Positions 50,955-62,629 are shown, numbered from the stretch's first letter. The stretch is 64,000 bases of DNA from Lichenicola cladoniae (GCF_013201075.1 NZ_CP053708.1:1739501-1803500); one strand, 5' to 3'. Notes: generated from the sequence alone by a model not told the origin. A program made the numbers and translations.

Positions 50955-51383
50955 ATGGCGGCGCACCATGTGCAGTTCCGCGTCTATTACGAGGATACCG
51001 ACGCCGGCGGGGTGATGTACCACGCGCAGTATCTCGCCTTCGCCGAGCGCGGCCGCAGCGAGGCACTGCGCGATGCCGGAGCGTCGGCGGCGTCCCTGCT
51101 CGAGCAGCACGGCATTGCCTTCGTGGTCCGCCGGGCATCGCTCGAATATCTCCGGCCGCTGCGACTCGACGATCTCGTAACAATCACCACAGAGGTTGCC
51201 GAGTGTCGCTCCGCAAGCGTGCGTCTGCGACAGACTTTGTCACGCGACGGGGTGGTGCACGCCACGATCGACGTGACGCTCGCGACCATCCGGATGAGCG
51301 ATGGCCGACCCGTACGCATGCCCGAGCCATGGGCTGGGATAATGGCGTCGCTCGTCGCATCCGGCGAGACGGCCATCGCGTGA
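50955..51383 (+). CDS. ybgC: YbgC-type acyl-CoA thioesterase
   Basis: A 142-residue hot-dog-fold thioesterase. VYYEDTDAGGVMYHAQYLAFAER contains the family catalytic Asp. Members hydrolyse short-chain acyl-CoA or act on acyl-carrier-protein thioesters at the membrane, and the gene is the usual neighbour of tol-pal. It starts 5 bp after ruvB. Confidence 0.95.
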   Translation: MAAHHVQFRVYYEDTDAGGVMYHAQYLAFAERGRSEALRDAGASAASLLEQHGIAFVVRRASLEYLRPLRLDDLVTITTEVAECRSASVRLRQTLSRDGVVHATIDVTLATIRMSDGRPVRMPEPWAGIMASLVASGETAIA

Positions 51384-51493
51384 GCCGAAGCCTGCCCGCG
51401 CATTAAAACGTGGCCACATGCAACAGGCTACGGGACAAAGCTTCTGCTTCGGTTGAAAACCCTCTAGGTAGGCGCGGCGAAGTGGCAGCCTCA

Positions 51494-51518
51494 GGCACCG
51501 AAGTTCGATTTCGGTGCC
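51494..51518. promoter_or_regulatory. Hairpin in the ybgC-tolQ spacer
   Basis: GGCACCGAA and TTCGGTGCC form a perfect 9-bp stem (51494-51502, 51510-51518) with a 7-nt loop, 21 bp before the first tolQ start codon. No U-tract follows. It could be an attenuating leader structure or processing site. Confidence 0.35.
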
Positions 51519-51539
51519 CGATGCTGTCCGAACGGCGGA

Positions 51540-52271
51540 ATGGAGGCGCGTTTGGATCGGGCGGTTGATGCGGCGAATCTGGCTGCGGCCTCGGGTGGGG
51601 ATCTGTCGCTCTGGGGCCTGTTCGTGCAGGCTTCCTTCGTCGTCAAGCTGGTGATGCTCGGGCTGATTGCCGCCAGCATCTGGGTCTGGGCGATCATCTT
51701 CGAGAAGACCATCTCGGTTCGCCGCGCCAACAAGCAGGCGGCCGGCTTCGAGGATCGGTTCTGGTCCGGCGGCAGCCTGGACGATCTGTACGAGACCGAG
51801 GGCGCCAAGCCGTCGCATCCGATAGCCGCCGTGTTCGGTGCCGCGATGGGCGAATGGCGACGCAGCGCGCGTGTCGCGGGTGCGGACCTCAGCCGCGGCA
51901 GCGTCAGCGAGCGGGTCGATCGTGCCATGGCGATCACCGTCACGCGCGAGCTGGAACGGCTGGAGCGCTGGATGATCTTCCTCGCAACGGTCGGTTCGAC
52001 GGCGCCGTTCATCGGACTGTTCGGCACGGTCTGGGGCATCATGCATTCGTTCTCGGCGATCGCGGCGATGCACAACACCAATCTGAGCGTGGTCGCCCCG
52101 GGTATCGCGGAGGCACTGTTCGCCACCGCGATCGGCCTGGTCGCGGCGATCCCGGCGGTCATCGCCTACAACAAGATCAACAGCGACCTGGCGCGGTTCG
52201 CCGCCCGGCTCGAGGCGTTCGGCACCGAGTTCGGCGCGATCCTGTCGCGTCAGTCCGAAGAGAGGGCCTGA
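51540..52271 (+). CDS. tolQ: TolQ, inner-membrane energiser of the Tol-Pal system
   Basis: A 243-residue MotA/ExbB-type proton-channel protein. Three membrane segments: [22 protein letters not shown], then the pair around [22 protein letters not shown] and [20 protein letters not shown]. With TolR it converts proton motive force to move TolA. Its ATG is embedded in ATGGAGG, which itself looks like a ribosome-binding site for an in-frame TTG at 51552, so the real start may be four codons later. Confidence 0.97.
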   Translation: MEARLDRAVDAANLAAASGGDLSLWGLFVQASFVVKLVMLGLIAASIWVWAIIFEKTISVRRANKQAAGFEDRFWSGGSLDDLYETEGAKPSHPIAAVFGAAMGEWRRSARVAGADLSRGSVSERVDRAMAITVTRELERLERWMIFLATVGSTAPFIGLFGTVWGIMHSFSAIAAMHNTNLSVVAPGIAEALFATAIGLVAAIPAVIAYNKINSDLARFAARLEAFGTEFGAILSRQSEERA

Positions 52272-52274
52272 ACC

Positions 52275-52715
52275 ATGGCGATGCAGCTTGGCGGCGGCGG
52301 ACGTGGTCGCGGACGCAGCCGGTACCGGCCGATGTCCGACATCAACGTGACCCCTCTGGTCGACGTCATGCTTGTGCTGCTCATCATCTTCATGGTGACG
52401 GCGCCGCTGATGACCAGCGGCGTGAATGTCGACCTGCCGAAGACCAATGCATCGCCGGTCAATGCCGATACCAAGCCGATCACCCTGACCATCAAGTCCG
52501 ACGGCTCCCTCTATCTGGGTGACGACGTGGTGACCAACGACGAGCTCGTGGCGAAGCTGCAGGCGGCGGCGCAGAACGATTCCGCCCATCGGATCTTCGT
52601 GCGCGGCGACCAGCACATCGACTACGGGCGCGTGATGCAGGTCATGGGCACGATCACGTCGGGCGGCTTCACCCATGTGGCACTGCTCGCCGAGCAGCCG
52701 ACCGGCGGCAAGTGA
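52275..52715 (+). CDS. tolR: TolR, Tol-Pal proton-channel subunit
   Basis: A 146-residue ExbD/TolR protein. The single membrane helix [23 protein letters not shown] carries the essential Asp in PLVD. A periplasmic domain follows ([34 protein letters not shown]). The N-terminal [17 protein letters not shown] is glycine/arginine-rich. It starts 3 bp after tolQ. Confidence 0.97.
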   Translation: MAMQLGGGGRGRGRSRYRPMSDINVTPLVDVMLVLLIIFMVTAPLMTSGVNVDLPKTNASPVNADTKPITLTIKSDGSLYLGDDVVTNDELVAKLQAAAQNDSAHRIFVRGDQHIDYGRVMQVMGTITSGGFTHVALLAEQPTGGK

Positions 52716-52746
52716 GACAGGCGGATCTCTCCTGAGCGTGGCGACC

Positions 52747-53721
52747 ATGGCCCGTACACGACGTGACGATAATCATGGACTGAAGCGGGCTGCCCTGATT
52801 TCGGGCGGCATCCACCTGCTGTTGCTGCTGGCGTTCATCATCGTGATCCCGCCGGTCACCAAGCCGCCCGAGCCGCCCGAGCAGCCGTCGGTCGAGATGG
52901 ACTTTGCCGGTCCGCCCGCCAAGGCGCGCAAGGGCGACCAGCCGACACCCAAGCCGGTGCCGGCTCCGTCGCAGGTGGCCAAGGAAGCCCCGGTCTCGCC
53001 GACCCCGCCCGAGCCGGTCCCGGTCGAGGAGCCGCCGCCGCCGCCGCCACCACCGACCCCGGTGCCGCCGCCGCCGGACGCGGTACAGACGCCGGTGCCG
53101 CCGATCGATATCCCGCCCAAGATCCAGGCGCCGTCGCCGGATCCGGTGAAGGCCCCGCCGCCGAAGCCGGCCCCGCCGGCGCCGAGCCATGCGGTGTCGC
53201 CGCCGGTGCCGCATCCGCAGCCCGAACTGCCGAAGATGACGATGCCGTCGCACATGACGCAGCCCAACAAGACCACCAACGCCACGCCGGACACGCATTC
53301 CCTGCTGGCGACATTGGAGAAGTTCAGGGCCGATCAGCCGCAGACCCATCCGCCGAAGTCGCGCGCTAACCCGGACCAGGGCGGCTCGCCGTCGCGGGCC
53401 GGCGACGTGACCGGGTCGCTCAGCGCCGGCGCGCAGAAGGCCATCGGCAGCTCGGTGCGTCGTTGCTATTCTGAAGACACCGAAGCCAAGAACTACGCGC
53501 AGTTCACCGCGCATCTGCTGGTGACGGTCGATGCGAGCGGCGAGGCGCGCCTCGTGAACTTCAAGCCGGATACCGCCGCGCGCATGGCAGCCGACCCGGG
53601 CTACCGGGCGTTGGCGGAACGCGCCCGCGACGCGGTGCTGAACCCGACCTGCTCGCATCTGCCCATCCCCGCCAACCTGCTGGGCAAGACCCAGCAGCTC
53701 AGTTTCGTCTTCCGCCCGTGA
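52747..53721 (+). CDS. tolA: TolA, envelope-spanning Tol-Pal protein
   Basis: A 324-residue protein: one N-terminal membrane helix ([21 protein letters not shown]), a long proline-rich periplasmic stretch (about 40-195, including runs of 8 and 4 prolines), and a compact C-terminal TonB-like domain (about 235-324) with the conserved pair of Cys ([17 protein letters not shown]). The bridge is proline-rich instead of the Ala/Lys helix of enterobacterial TolA. Start at ATG 52747; GTG 52738 is possible. Overlaps possible tolB starts. Confidence 0.93.
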   Translation: MARTRRDDNHGLKRAALISGGIHLLLLLAFIIVIPPVTKPPEPPEQPSVEMDFAGPPAKARKGDQPTPKPVPAPSQVAKEAPVSPTPPEPVPVEEPPPPPPPPTPVPPPPDAVQTPVPPIDIPPKIQAPSPDPVKAPPPKPAPPAPSHAVSPPVPHPQPELPKMTMPSHMTQPNKTTNATPDTHSLLATLEKFRADQPQTHPPKSRANPDQGGSPSRAGDVTGSLSAGAQKAIGSSVRRCYSEDTEAKNYAQFTAHLLVTVDASGEARLVNFKPDTAARMAADPGYRALAERARDAVLNPTCSHLPIPANLLGKTQQLSFVFRP

Positions 53722-53744
53722 CGGGCCAGAGCATGGAGAACGCG

Positions 53745-55136
53745 ATGTCGATCATCACGTCTGACACACACGGCCCGGCCCATCACGGCATGACCCGGCG
53801 TGGCCTGATCGGCGGCACGATCGCCGGCGGCATCATCGCATCCCCGCTGGCGGCATTGGCCCAGGACGCGCCGGGCGCTGCCCCGGCCGGGCCGGCCGGC
53901 AACCAGCCCGGCGAGGCGGAAATCACCGTCGACCAGGCGCGGACGGCGCCGATCCCGATCGCCATCCCGTCGTTCGGGCCCGGGATCGGCCAGCAGATGA
54001 CCCAGGTGATCAGCGACGATCTCGCCGGTTGCGGGTTGTTCCGGCCTCTGGGCGATGCGGCGTCGGCCGGCGGGCCGGGGGTGCCCAACTTCGACATGTA
54101 CAAGAGCATGGGCGCGCATGCTCTGGCGCAGGGCACCACCTCCGGCTCCGGCAGCAGCGTCCGTGTCGAGTTCCGGCTGTGGAACACGCTGAGCGGGCAG
54201 CAGCTGCAGGGCACCGCATACACCACCAGCGGCGGCAACTGGCGCCGGATCGCCCACATCATCGCGGACGTCATCTACGAGCGGATGCTGGGCGACAAAG
54301 GCTATTTCGACACCCGCCTTGCCTACATCGCGCGGTCGGGCCCGCGCTCGCACCAGATCACCCGGCTGGCGATCATGGACCAGGACGGCGCCAACAGCCG
54401 CAACCTGACCGGCGGCGAGTGGCTGGTGTTGACGCCGCGCTTCCATCCGACCCGCGACGAGATCGCGTTCATGAGCTACGCCAACGACCGGCCGCGCGTG
54501 TATCTGTTCGACCTGAGCAGCGGTCGCCAGCAGGTGCTGGGCGAGTTCGCCGGCATCAGCTTCGCACCGCGCTTCTCGCCGGACGGCAACTCGGTGGTGC
54601 TGTCGGCAACGCGGGGCGGCGGCTCGGATATCTACACCGTCGATCTCGGCAGCCGCAGCCCGCGCCGGCTGACCAATTCGGGCGCCATCGACACCAGCCC
54701 CTGCTACAGCCCGGATGGCTCGCAGATCGCGTTCAACTCCGACCGTGGTGGCAGCCCGCAGCTCTACATCATGGGCGCCGGCGGCGGCGGGGCCAGGCGG
54801 ATCAGCTACGGCTCCGGCCAGTACGGCTCGCCGGTCTGGAGCCCGCGCGGCGACCTGATCGCCTTCACCCGGATCGGCGCCGGCGGCTTCTCGATCGGGG
54901 TGATGGCGCCCGACGGCACCGGCGAGCGCATCCTGACCAAGGGCTTCACGGTTGAGAGCCCGACCTTCTGCCCGAACGGCCGGGTGCTGGCCTATTGCCG
55001 GCAGAGCTCCGGCGGATCGAACGGCTCCGGATTCTCGTCGGCCCTCGGACAGATCGATATTGCCGGGTTCAACGAGCGCGTCATCCACACGCCGGGGGGC
55101 GCCTCGGACCCGGCCTGGTCGCCGCTGAAGGGCTGA
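53745..55136 (+). CDS. tolB: TolB, periplasmic beta-propeller of Tol-Pal
   Basis: A 463-residue TolB. The leader has two arginines ([17 protein letters not shown]... cut after PLAALA), so it may use the Tat pathway rather than Sec. An N-terminal alpha/beta domain (about 60-190) is followed by a six-bladed propeller with repeated [10 protein letters not shown] / [14 protein letters not shown]-type blades. It binds Pal and TolA. ATG 53745 has GGAG 6 nt upstream; earlier GTG 53718 and ATG 53733 exist in frame. A 235-bp gap follows before pal. Confidence 0.95.
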   Translation: MSIITSDTHGPAHHGMTRRGLIGGTIAGGIIASPLAALAQDAPGAAPAGPAGNQPGEAEITVDQARTAPIPIAIPSFGPGIGQQMTQVISDDLAGCGLFRPLGDAASAGGPGVPNFDMYKSMGAHALAQGTTSGSGSSVRVEFRLWNTLSGQQLQGTAYTTSGGNWRRIAHIIADVIYERMLGDKGYFDTRLAYIARSGPRSHQITRLAIMDQDGANSRNLTGGEWLVLTPRFHPTRDEIAFMSYANDRPRVYLFDLSSGRQQVLGEFAGISFAPRFSPDGNSVVLSATRGGGSDIYTVDLGSRSPRRLTNSGAIDTSPCYSPDGSQIAFNSDRGGSPQLYIMGAGGGGARRISYGSGQYGSPVWSPRGDLIAFTRIGAGGFSIGVMAPDGTGERILTKGFTVESPTFCPNGRVLAYCRQSSGGSNGSGFSSALGQIDIAGFNERVIHTPGGASDPAWSPLKG

Positions 55137-55371
55137 CACCATCGAAAATGCTGGCAGTAATGCCGCGCCGGTCAGAAACTTTGGTCCGGACACGCATCGT
55201 AATGCCTCTGAACACGTTGTCAGCTTGACCGGAACCGAAACGACGCAGTAATCGGCGATTGGCTCTGACCGTTGGTTACCGCTGCGCTCGCGTTCTCTGC
55301 TTCGAAAATGGTCGGAATGAACCCCGGCCAGCTGCCTTGCCTTCACCCGAACCGTTTCCAGGAACGAAACC

Positions 55372-55857
55372 ATGAAATTGAAGCTTCTCGGGGCACTTGC
55401 CCTCGTCGCGGCCCTCGCCGCGTGTTCGGACGACAAGGCAGCCAACACCGGTTCCGCTTCCGGCCTCGGCGCCACTTCCGCACCGACCGGCAGCGCTGCT
55501 CCGGGTAGCGAAGCCGACCTGGTCGCCAATGTCGGCGACCGCGTCTATTTCGACCTGGCGCAGAACTCCCTGTCGAGCGAGGCCCAGGCCACTCTCGATC
55601 GCCAGGCTGCATGGCTCGCCCGCTATCCGCAGGTCACCATCCAGCTCGCCGGAAACTGCGACGATCGCGGCACCGAGGAATACAACATCGCGCTCGGCAA
55701 TCGCCGTGCGAACGCCGCACGCGACTACCTGGTCGCCAAGGGCGTCTCGGCCGAGCGTATCTCGACCATCAGCTACGGCAAGGATCGTCCGGCCGCGACG
55801 GGCGACGACGACCAGTCCTGGGCGCAGAACCGCAACGCGATCACCGCGGTTCGCTGA
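55372..55857 (+). CDS. pal: Pal, peptidoglycan-associated lipoprotein
   Basis: A 161-residue outer-membrane lipoprotein. The lipobox is LAAC (Cys18). An Ala/Ser/Gly linker precedes the OmpA-like domain with RVYFDLAQNSLSSEAQATLDRQA, GNCDDRGTEEYNIALGNRRANAARDYL and SYGKDRPAATG. It anchors the outer membrane to the cell wall. GGAA precedes the ATG. Followed by a strong terminator. Confidence 0.97.
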   Translation: MKLKLLGALALVAALAACSDDKAANTGSASGLGATSAPTGSAAPGSEADLVANVGDRVYFDLAQNSLSSEAQATLDRQAAWLARYPQVTIQLAGNCDDRGTEEYNIALGNRRANAARDYLVAKGVSAERISTISYGKDRPAATGDDDQSWAQNRNAITAVR

Positions 55858-55913
55858 TCAGGCGGCTTCGGGTCGCCCGCCTCGGACAGAGGCGGACACG
55901 AGGCAGCTTCGGC

Positions 55914-55947
55914 GCCCTGGGAGGAACACTCCCAGGGCGTTTTTTTG
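55914..55947 (+). terminator. Rho-independent terminator after pal
   Basis: A perfect 10-bp stem (55914-55923 with 55929-55938), loop GAACA, then GTTTTTTTT. It is the clearest terminator in the window and ends the tolQRAB-pal transcript before cpoB. Confidence 0.93.
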
Positions 55948-56018
55948 TTTGGGGCACCGCGGCTTTCAGCATGCCGGTCCATGCTCTAGCGTCCGTCCTG
56001 CTGATGTCGAGGATCACG

Positions 56019-56924
56019 ATGCGTCCTGTTGCTTTCCTATCCCTCCGTGCCGCGCTGCTGCTGGGCGTCGCCATGACCGTGGCGATGCCGGACCGCGCAT
56101 CGGCCCAGATGGCCAGCCGGGAAGGGATCTCGTTGCAGAACCAGATTCTCGAGCTTCGTCACGAGGTCGAGGCGCTCGGCGGCGGTAGCGGTGGCGGCGG
56201 CAATGGGTCGCCGGTCGCACCGCCGATCGGCGGCGGCCGGTTCCAGGGCAACACCGGCAGCGGCGACGGGAGCGGACTGACGCCGCAACTGCTCGACCGG
56301 GTGCAGACCCTGGAGGACGAGGTGCGGACCATGCGCGGCGAGCTCGACCAGCTTACCAACCAGGTCCAGCAACAGAACGCGACCGTCACCAAGCAGCTCG
56401 GCGACATGAACTTCGCGCTGCAGCAGGGGCATGGCGGTTCGCCGGCACCGGGTGGATCGTCGCCCGACGATGCAGGGCCGGGTCCGAACATGCCGGCAGC
56501 CAGTGCCGCCCCGCCTGCGGCACCGCCGGCGCAGGTCAAGCGGACGCCCGAAAGCTCGCTGGCGGCAGGCAACGCCGCCCTGGCACATCGCGACTATGCC
56601 GGCGCCCAGGCGGCAGCACGCGACGTGCTCGCGGGACCACGCAGCCCGAGGCAGGTGGACGCGCAGTATCTGCTCGCCCAGTCGCTGGCCGGCCAGAAAC
56701 AGTATCAGCAGGCTGCGGTCGCCTATTACGACACCTACAACCGCGCACCGCGATCCGCCCGCGCGCCGGACGCTCTGCTCGGCGTCAGCGCCTCGCTGAT
56801 CGCGCTCGGCGACAAGCCGTCCGCCTGCCAGGCCCTCAACAAGGTGCATGCCGAATTCCCGTCGCCGGCGCCGCGCGTGCGTGCCGCGACCACGGCGCTG
56901 CGCAGCCGTGCCGGTTGCCGCTGA
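56019..56924 (+). CDS. cpoB: CpoB/YbgF, Tol-Pal cell-division coordinator
   Basis: A 301-residue periplasmic protein: signal peptide (AALLLGVAMTVAMPDRASA), coiled coil (about 95-130, LLDRVQTLEDEVRTMRGELDQLTNQVQQQ), a Pro/Gly/Ala linker, and C-terminal TPR-like repeats (SLAAGNAALAHRDYAGAQ, AQYLLAQSLAGQKQYQQAAVAYYDTYNRAP, PDALLGVSASLIALG). Start 56019 has GAGGA upstream; ATG 56004 is in frame. It coordinates peptidoglycan synthesis with outer-membrane constriction. Confidence 0.92.
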   Translation: MRPVAFLSLRAALLLGVAMTVAMPDRASAQMASREGISLQNQILELRHEVEALGGGSGGGGNGSPVAPPIGGGRFQGNTGSGDGSGLTPQLLDRVQTLEDEVRTMRGELDQLTNQVQQQNATVTKQLGDMNFALQQGHGGSPAPGGSSPDDAGPGPNMPAASAAPPAAPPAQVKRTPESSLAAGNAALAHRDYAGAQAAARDVLAGPRSPRQVDAQYLLAQSLAGQKQYQQAAVAYYDTYNRAPRSARAPDALLGVSASLIALGDKPSACQALNKVHAEFPSPAPRVRAATTALRSRAGCR

Positions 56925-58221
56925 CGCAGTAGACGACGCAAGCCCGCTGAGCAGGCGGCGGCTGCAAGCGGACGAGTTCGCCGCACTGATGGCGCCGCTG
57001 GGTCCCTGGCCCGCAGCCGGGGCCGCGACGCCGATCGCGGTGGCGGTCTCGGGTGGAGCGGACAGCACGTCGCTCGCCCTGCTGGTCCGCGATTGGACGG
57101 CAGTGCGTGGGCTTCGCCTGCTCGCGCTGGTGGTCGATCACGGCCTGCGCGCCAGTTCCGCGCAGGAGGCGGCGGAGACCGTCGCCCGGCTTCAGGCCAC
57201 CAACATACCGGCACGCCTGCTCAGGGTGGATGGACTGCAGCCCGGCCCATCTGTCGCGGTGCGGGCGCGGATGGCTCGCTACGAGATCCTGAGCCGTGCC
57301 TGCAGGGAAGCCGGCGCGATCGACCTGCTGCTCGGGCATCACGCCGGCGACCAGGCCGAGACGGTGCTGATGCGCACACGGTCCGCCAGCGGCCCCGATG
57401 GGCTGGCGGGTATGGCCGCCCTCGTCGAGACCCGGGATGTGCGGCTGGTACGGCCGCTGCTGTCGGTCTCTCGGGACCGGCTCCGCGCAGTGGTCGAGGC
57501 CAGCGGGATCGGGTGGGTCGAGGACCCGTCGAACCACGATCCGCGCGCCATGCGGACACGGCTCCGCACCGAACTGCGCCAGTCGGATGCCGGCATGGCG
57601 CACAGGCTTCTCGACGGTGCGTTGGAGCATGGAGCCGGACGCATGGCGCGCCAGCAGGACGTTGCGTCGCTGCTCGCGATCGGCGGGTCGCTGCGTCCCG
57701 AGGGGTTCGCGTTGCTGCCGCCGGGCCTGCTGCCCGCACACGCGATGGTGGCGTTGATCCGCACGGTCGGGGGGGCCGCCTATCGGCCGCAGTCGTCCCC
57801 GATCGACGCCCTCTTGCGACGGCCGCACGCGATGACCCTGGCCGGGACACGGCTGATGCCGGCCGGGCGGCTTGGCCCCGGCTGGCTGCTGCTGCGCGAA
57901 GCCGCATCGATCGGACCGGACCGGGATGCAGTCGATGGTGCGATCTGGGACGGGCGCTATCGGCTTGATGTCGGTCGCAGTGCACCGGTGAGCCTGGCCG
58001 GCGTGGTCGTGTCGGCCCTGGGCGCCGGACCTGTGCCTCTGCATATCCGATCCCGGCTGCCGGCTGCGGTGCGGGCGACGCTGCCGGTCATTCGTTGCGG
58101 AGCAAGGCTGCTTGCGGTGCCGCATCTGTCCTGGTCGGCCGGGCCCGAGTGGGCCGGGGTGCGATTCCGGTTCCAGCCTGCATTGCCTGCGTCCGAGGCT
58201 GCGGTGTTCGCGCCTGCCTAA
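56908..58221 (+). CDS. tilS: TilS, tRNA(Ile)-lysidine synthetase
   Basis: A 437-residue enzyme that modifies the wobble cytidine of tRNA-Ile(CAU) to lysidine. PP-loop IAVAVSGGADSTSLALLVRDW, VVDHGLRASSAQEAA, LLLGHHAGDQAETVLMR and WVEDPSNHDPRAMRTRLR are characteristic. The start is doubtful: GTG 56908 would overlap the cpoB end by 17 nt; an ATG 60 nt further upstream is less likely. Probably coupled to cpoB. Confidence 0.9.
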   Translation: MPVAADAVDDASPLSRRRLQADEFAALMAPLGPWPAAGAATPIAVAVSGGADSTSLALLVRDWTAVRGLRLLALVVDHGLRASSAQEAAETVARLQATNIPARLLRVDGLQPGPSVAVRARMARYEILSRACREAGAIDLLLGHHAGDQAETVLMRTRSASGPDGLAGMAALVETRDVRLVRPLLSVSRDRLRAVVEASGIGWVEDPSNHDPRAMRTRLRTELRQSDAGMAHRLLDGALEHGAGRMARQQDVASLLAIGGSLRPEGFALLPPGLLPAHAMVALIRTVGGAAYRPQSSPIDALLRRPHAMTLAGTRLMPAGRLGPGWLLLREAASIGPDRDAVDGAIWDGRYRLDVGRSAPVSLAGVVVSALGAGPVPLHIRSRLPAAVRATLPVIRCGARLLAVPHLSWSAGPEWAGVRFRFQPALPASEAAVFAPA

Positions 58222-58383
58222 TTGCACCGGAGCAGGATGCCGGCACTTACTCCGGCGTTCGATCGTCCCAATCTAGTTGCGGAGTGTGGTGTTTTGGCAG
58301 CACGGTCGTCTATGGTTAGCGGAGCCGCAGGAATGCGGGAAAGTAGCCTCGATCGTGAGTCGAGCGTGGAATTGTAAGGCGAC

Positions 58384-60312
<1,929 letters not shown>

Positions 60313-60343
60313 CCGCCGCCGATAGTCTATGGCCGACCCGACC

Positions 60344-60377
60344 AACGAGCCCTGCGAAAGCGGGGCTCGTTTCGTTT
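60344..60377 (+). terminator. Terminator after ftsH
   Basis: A 9-bp stem (60344-60352 with 60363-60371) and a purine-rich loop, followed by TTCGTTT. It ends ftsH and faces the convergent Old Yellow Enzyme gene. Confidence 0.75.
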
Positions 60378-60388
60378 AGGGCCGGCGT

Positions 60389-61465
60389 TCAGGCGGCGGT
60401 GGGGTAGTCGATATAGCCCTCGGGACCCTGGCTGTACCAGGTGGCCATCACGTCCGCGTTCAGCGGCAGGTCGTGCTGCAGGCGGTGCGGCAGGTCCGGG
60501 TTGGCGATGAAGGGGCGCCCGAAGGCGATAGCGTCCGCGGTGCCGCTCTCGAGTGCACCGTGTGCCTTGGCCGTGTCGTAGTCGGAGTTCAGGACCAGGG
60601 GCGGGCTGAACACCTTGCGGATGAACGGGGCCACCGGTGCCACCTCGGCCGCGCCGAAGGTGCCGTTGAAGTCGGGCTCGCGAAGTTCCAGGAACGCGAT
60701 GTCGAGCGCCGAGAGGCCGGCCGCGGCGGCGGTGAACAGGCCGACGGCATCGCTGTCGTCGACACCCTGGGTATTGCCGTTCGGCGACAGGCGTACCGCG
60801 GTACGACCGGCGCCGGCGACCTCGATGACGGCTTGCGTGACCTCGGTCAGCAGCCGAATGCGGTTCCCGATCGGGCCGCCATACGCGTCATCGCGGAAAT
60901 TGCTGTTGTCGCGCAGGAACTGGTCGATCAGGTAGCCATTCGCGGCGTGGATCTGCACCCCGTCGAAGCCGGCGGCGAGCGCGTTGCGGGTGGCGATGCG
61001 ATAATCCTCGAGCAGCCCGGGGATCTCGTCGAGACGCAGGGGACGCGCTTCCTGGTAGCGCTGCTTGCCGTCGTAGGTATGTGCGTCACCCGGGCCCGTG
61101 GTGGTCGAGGATGAAACAGGTTGTGCGCCGCCGAGGAAGCTCGGATGCACCAGCCGTCCCATGTGCCAGAGCTGGACCATGATCCGCCCGCCGGCCTTAT
61201 GTACCGCGTCGGTCACCGGCTTCCAGGCCTCGACCTGCCCGCTGCTCCACAAGCCCGGCGCGTATGGCCAGCCAAGCCCCTGCTGGCTGATACCGGTGGC
61301 TTCGGTGATCAGCAGGCCGGCACTGGCCCGCTGGGCGTAATATTGCGCCATCATCGGCGTCGGCACGTGAGCGCGCGTGGCGCGACCGCGGGTGAGCGGC
61401 GCCATGAGGATACGGTTCGGCGCCTCGATGGCACCCAGTTGTATGGGGTCGAACAACGTTGGCAT
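60389..61465 (-). CDS. Old Yellow Enzyme-family alkene reductase
   Basis: A 358-residue FMN- and NADPH-dependent ene-reductase (NemA/OYE group). Seen: FDPIQLGAIEAPNRILMAPLTRGRA, VQLWHMGRLVHPSFL, FDGVQIHAANGYLIDQFLRD with the His-Asn substrate pair, and GTADAIAFGRPFIANPDLP. The ATG at 61465 has GGAG upstream; the frame is longer but the family length is met here. Convergent with ftsH and divergent from folP. Possible substrates are unsaturated carbonyls or nitro compounds. Confidence 0.93.
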   Translation of the reverse strand: MPTLFDPIQLGAIEAPNRILMAPLTRGRATRAHVPTPMMAQYYAQRASAGLLITEATGISQQGLGWPYAPGLWSSGQVEAWKPVTDAVHKAGGRIMVQLWHMGRLVHPSFLGGAQPVSSSTTTGPGDAHTYDGKQRYQEARPLRLDEIPGLLEDYRIATRNALAAGFDGVQIHAANGYLIDQFLRDNSNFRDDAYGGPIGNRIRLLTEVTQAVIEVAGAGRTAVRLSPNGNTQGVDDSDAVGLFTAAAAGLSALDIAFLELREPDFNGTFGAAEVAPVAPFIRKVFSPPLVLNSDYDTAKAHGALESGTADAIAFGRPFIANPDLPHRLQHDLPLNADVMATWYSQGPEGYIDYPTAA

Positions 61466-61525
61466 GAAGATCTCCAGATAGGGCGAGCCGGACCTGCCAG
61501 GCAGGCCGGGCTCCGAGAGGCGAAT

Positions 61526-62554
61526 ATGGTGACGATGACGGCGCGACTGATCGAACCTCTCGGCCTGCTCCACGGGATACAGGGCCGCTTCGCTTGCGAG
61601 GCGGGGTTGGCGCTGCCGCTTGCCGGGGGACCGGCCGCGTTCAGCCTCTGCGCGCTGATCGACGAGACCGGCCGGCGCATCGTCCCTGTGCATGACATCC
61701 CCGGCGACTGGGCCGAGCCATTGTCATGGATCACCACGCGCCTGCCGGAGGCAGGCCTGCCGCCAGGCGTGCTGGTGATGGGCATCCTGAACGTCACCCC
61801 CGACAGCTTCAGCGACGCCGGCCGCCACGAGCACGCTCCCGAGGCGCTCGCCGCCGGATACCGGATGCTGGACCAGGGCGCGACGCTGATCGATATCGGC
61901 GGCGAGAGCACCAGGCCTGGTGCCACCCCGGTCACGTCGGATGTCGAGCAGGCGCGCATCCTGCCGGTGGTGCGCGAACTGTCGGCGCGGGGTGCTGCGA
62001 TATCCATCGATACGAGGCATGCCGCGACGATGCACGCCGCACTCGGCGCGGGCGCGCTGGTCATCAACGATGTCTCGGCCCTGGCGCACGATCGGCTGGC
62101 GCGCGGCGTGGTAGCCCAGGCGGAGTGCCCGGTGGTGCTGATGCATATGCGCGGCACCCCGGACACCATGGCCGGGCTCACCGGCTACGGCGACGTCGCG
62201 GTCGATGTCGTGCGCGAGCTGGCCTGGTCGATCGAGCAGGCGACGCTGGCCGGGATTGCACGTGACCGGATCATCGTCGATCCGGGGATCGGCTTCGCCA
62301 AGACCGAGGCACAGAACCTGGAGCTGCTGCGACGGCTGCCGATCCTGGCCAATCTCGGCTGCCGCGTGCTGCTGGGCGTGTCCCGCAAGGGCTTCATCGG
62401 CAGGGTCGGCGGCGCATCGTCGCCCACCGATCGGCTGGCCGGCTCGATCGTGGCGGCGTTGCCCGGCCTGGCTTTCCCGGACACGATCCTGCGGGTGCAC
62501 GACGTCGCGGAGACGGTGCAGGCGGTGCGACTCTGGCAGGCCATCCATGGCTGA
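61526..62554 (+). CDS. folP: Dihydropteroate synthase with N-terminal extension
   Basis: A 342-residue DHPS of folate synthesis, joining p-aminobenzoate to the pterin. The core begins near residue 84 with VMGILNVTPDSFSDAG, followed by TLIDIGGESTRPGA, ISIDTRHAATMHAAL, INDVSAL, VVLMHMRG and LLGVSRKGFIG. About 80 residues precede the core; typical DHPS is some 280 long. The extension (LGLLHGIQGRFACEAG..., ALIDETGRRIVPVHDIPG) has its own beta-strand-like pattern. GAGAGG precedes the ATG. Confidence 0.95.
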   Translation: MVTMTARLIEPLGLLHGIQGRFACEAGLALPLAGGPAAFSLCALIDETGRRIVPVHDIPGDWAEPLSWITTRLPEAGLPPGVLVMGILNVTPDSFSDAGRHEHAPEALAAGYRMLDQGATLIDIGGESTRPGATPVTSDVEQARILPVVRELSARGAAISIDTRHAATMHAALGAGALVINDVSALAHDRLARGVVAQAECPVVLMHMRGTPDTMAGLTGYGDVAVDVVRELAWSIEQATLAGIARDRIIVDPGIGFAKTEAQNLELLRRLPILANLGCRVLLGVSRKGFIGRVGGASSPTDRLAGSIVAALPGLAFPDTILRVHDVAETVQAVRLWQAIHG

Positions 62555-62565
62555 GCTAGATCAAT

Positions 62566-62607
62566 GGGTTCGGGCAGACAGCCTGGGGGTTCGGGCAGAC
62601 AGCCCGG
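62566..62607 (+). repeat. 21-bp tandem duplication between folP and glmM
   Basis: Two head-to-tail copies (62566-62586 and 62587-62607) that differ at one position. The unit is exactly seven codons and stays in the glmM frame, reading GSGRQPG. It lies between the folP stop and the assigned glmM start. Confidence 0.85.
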
Positions 62608-62629
62608 CGACAAGCCGAAAGTACGTGCG

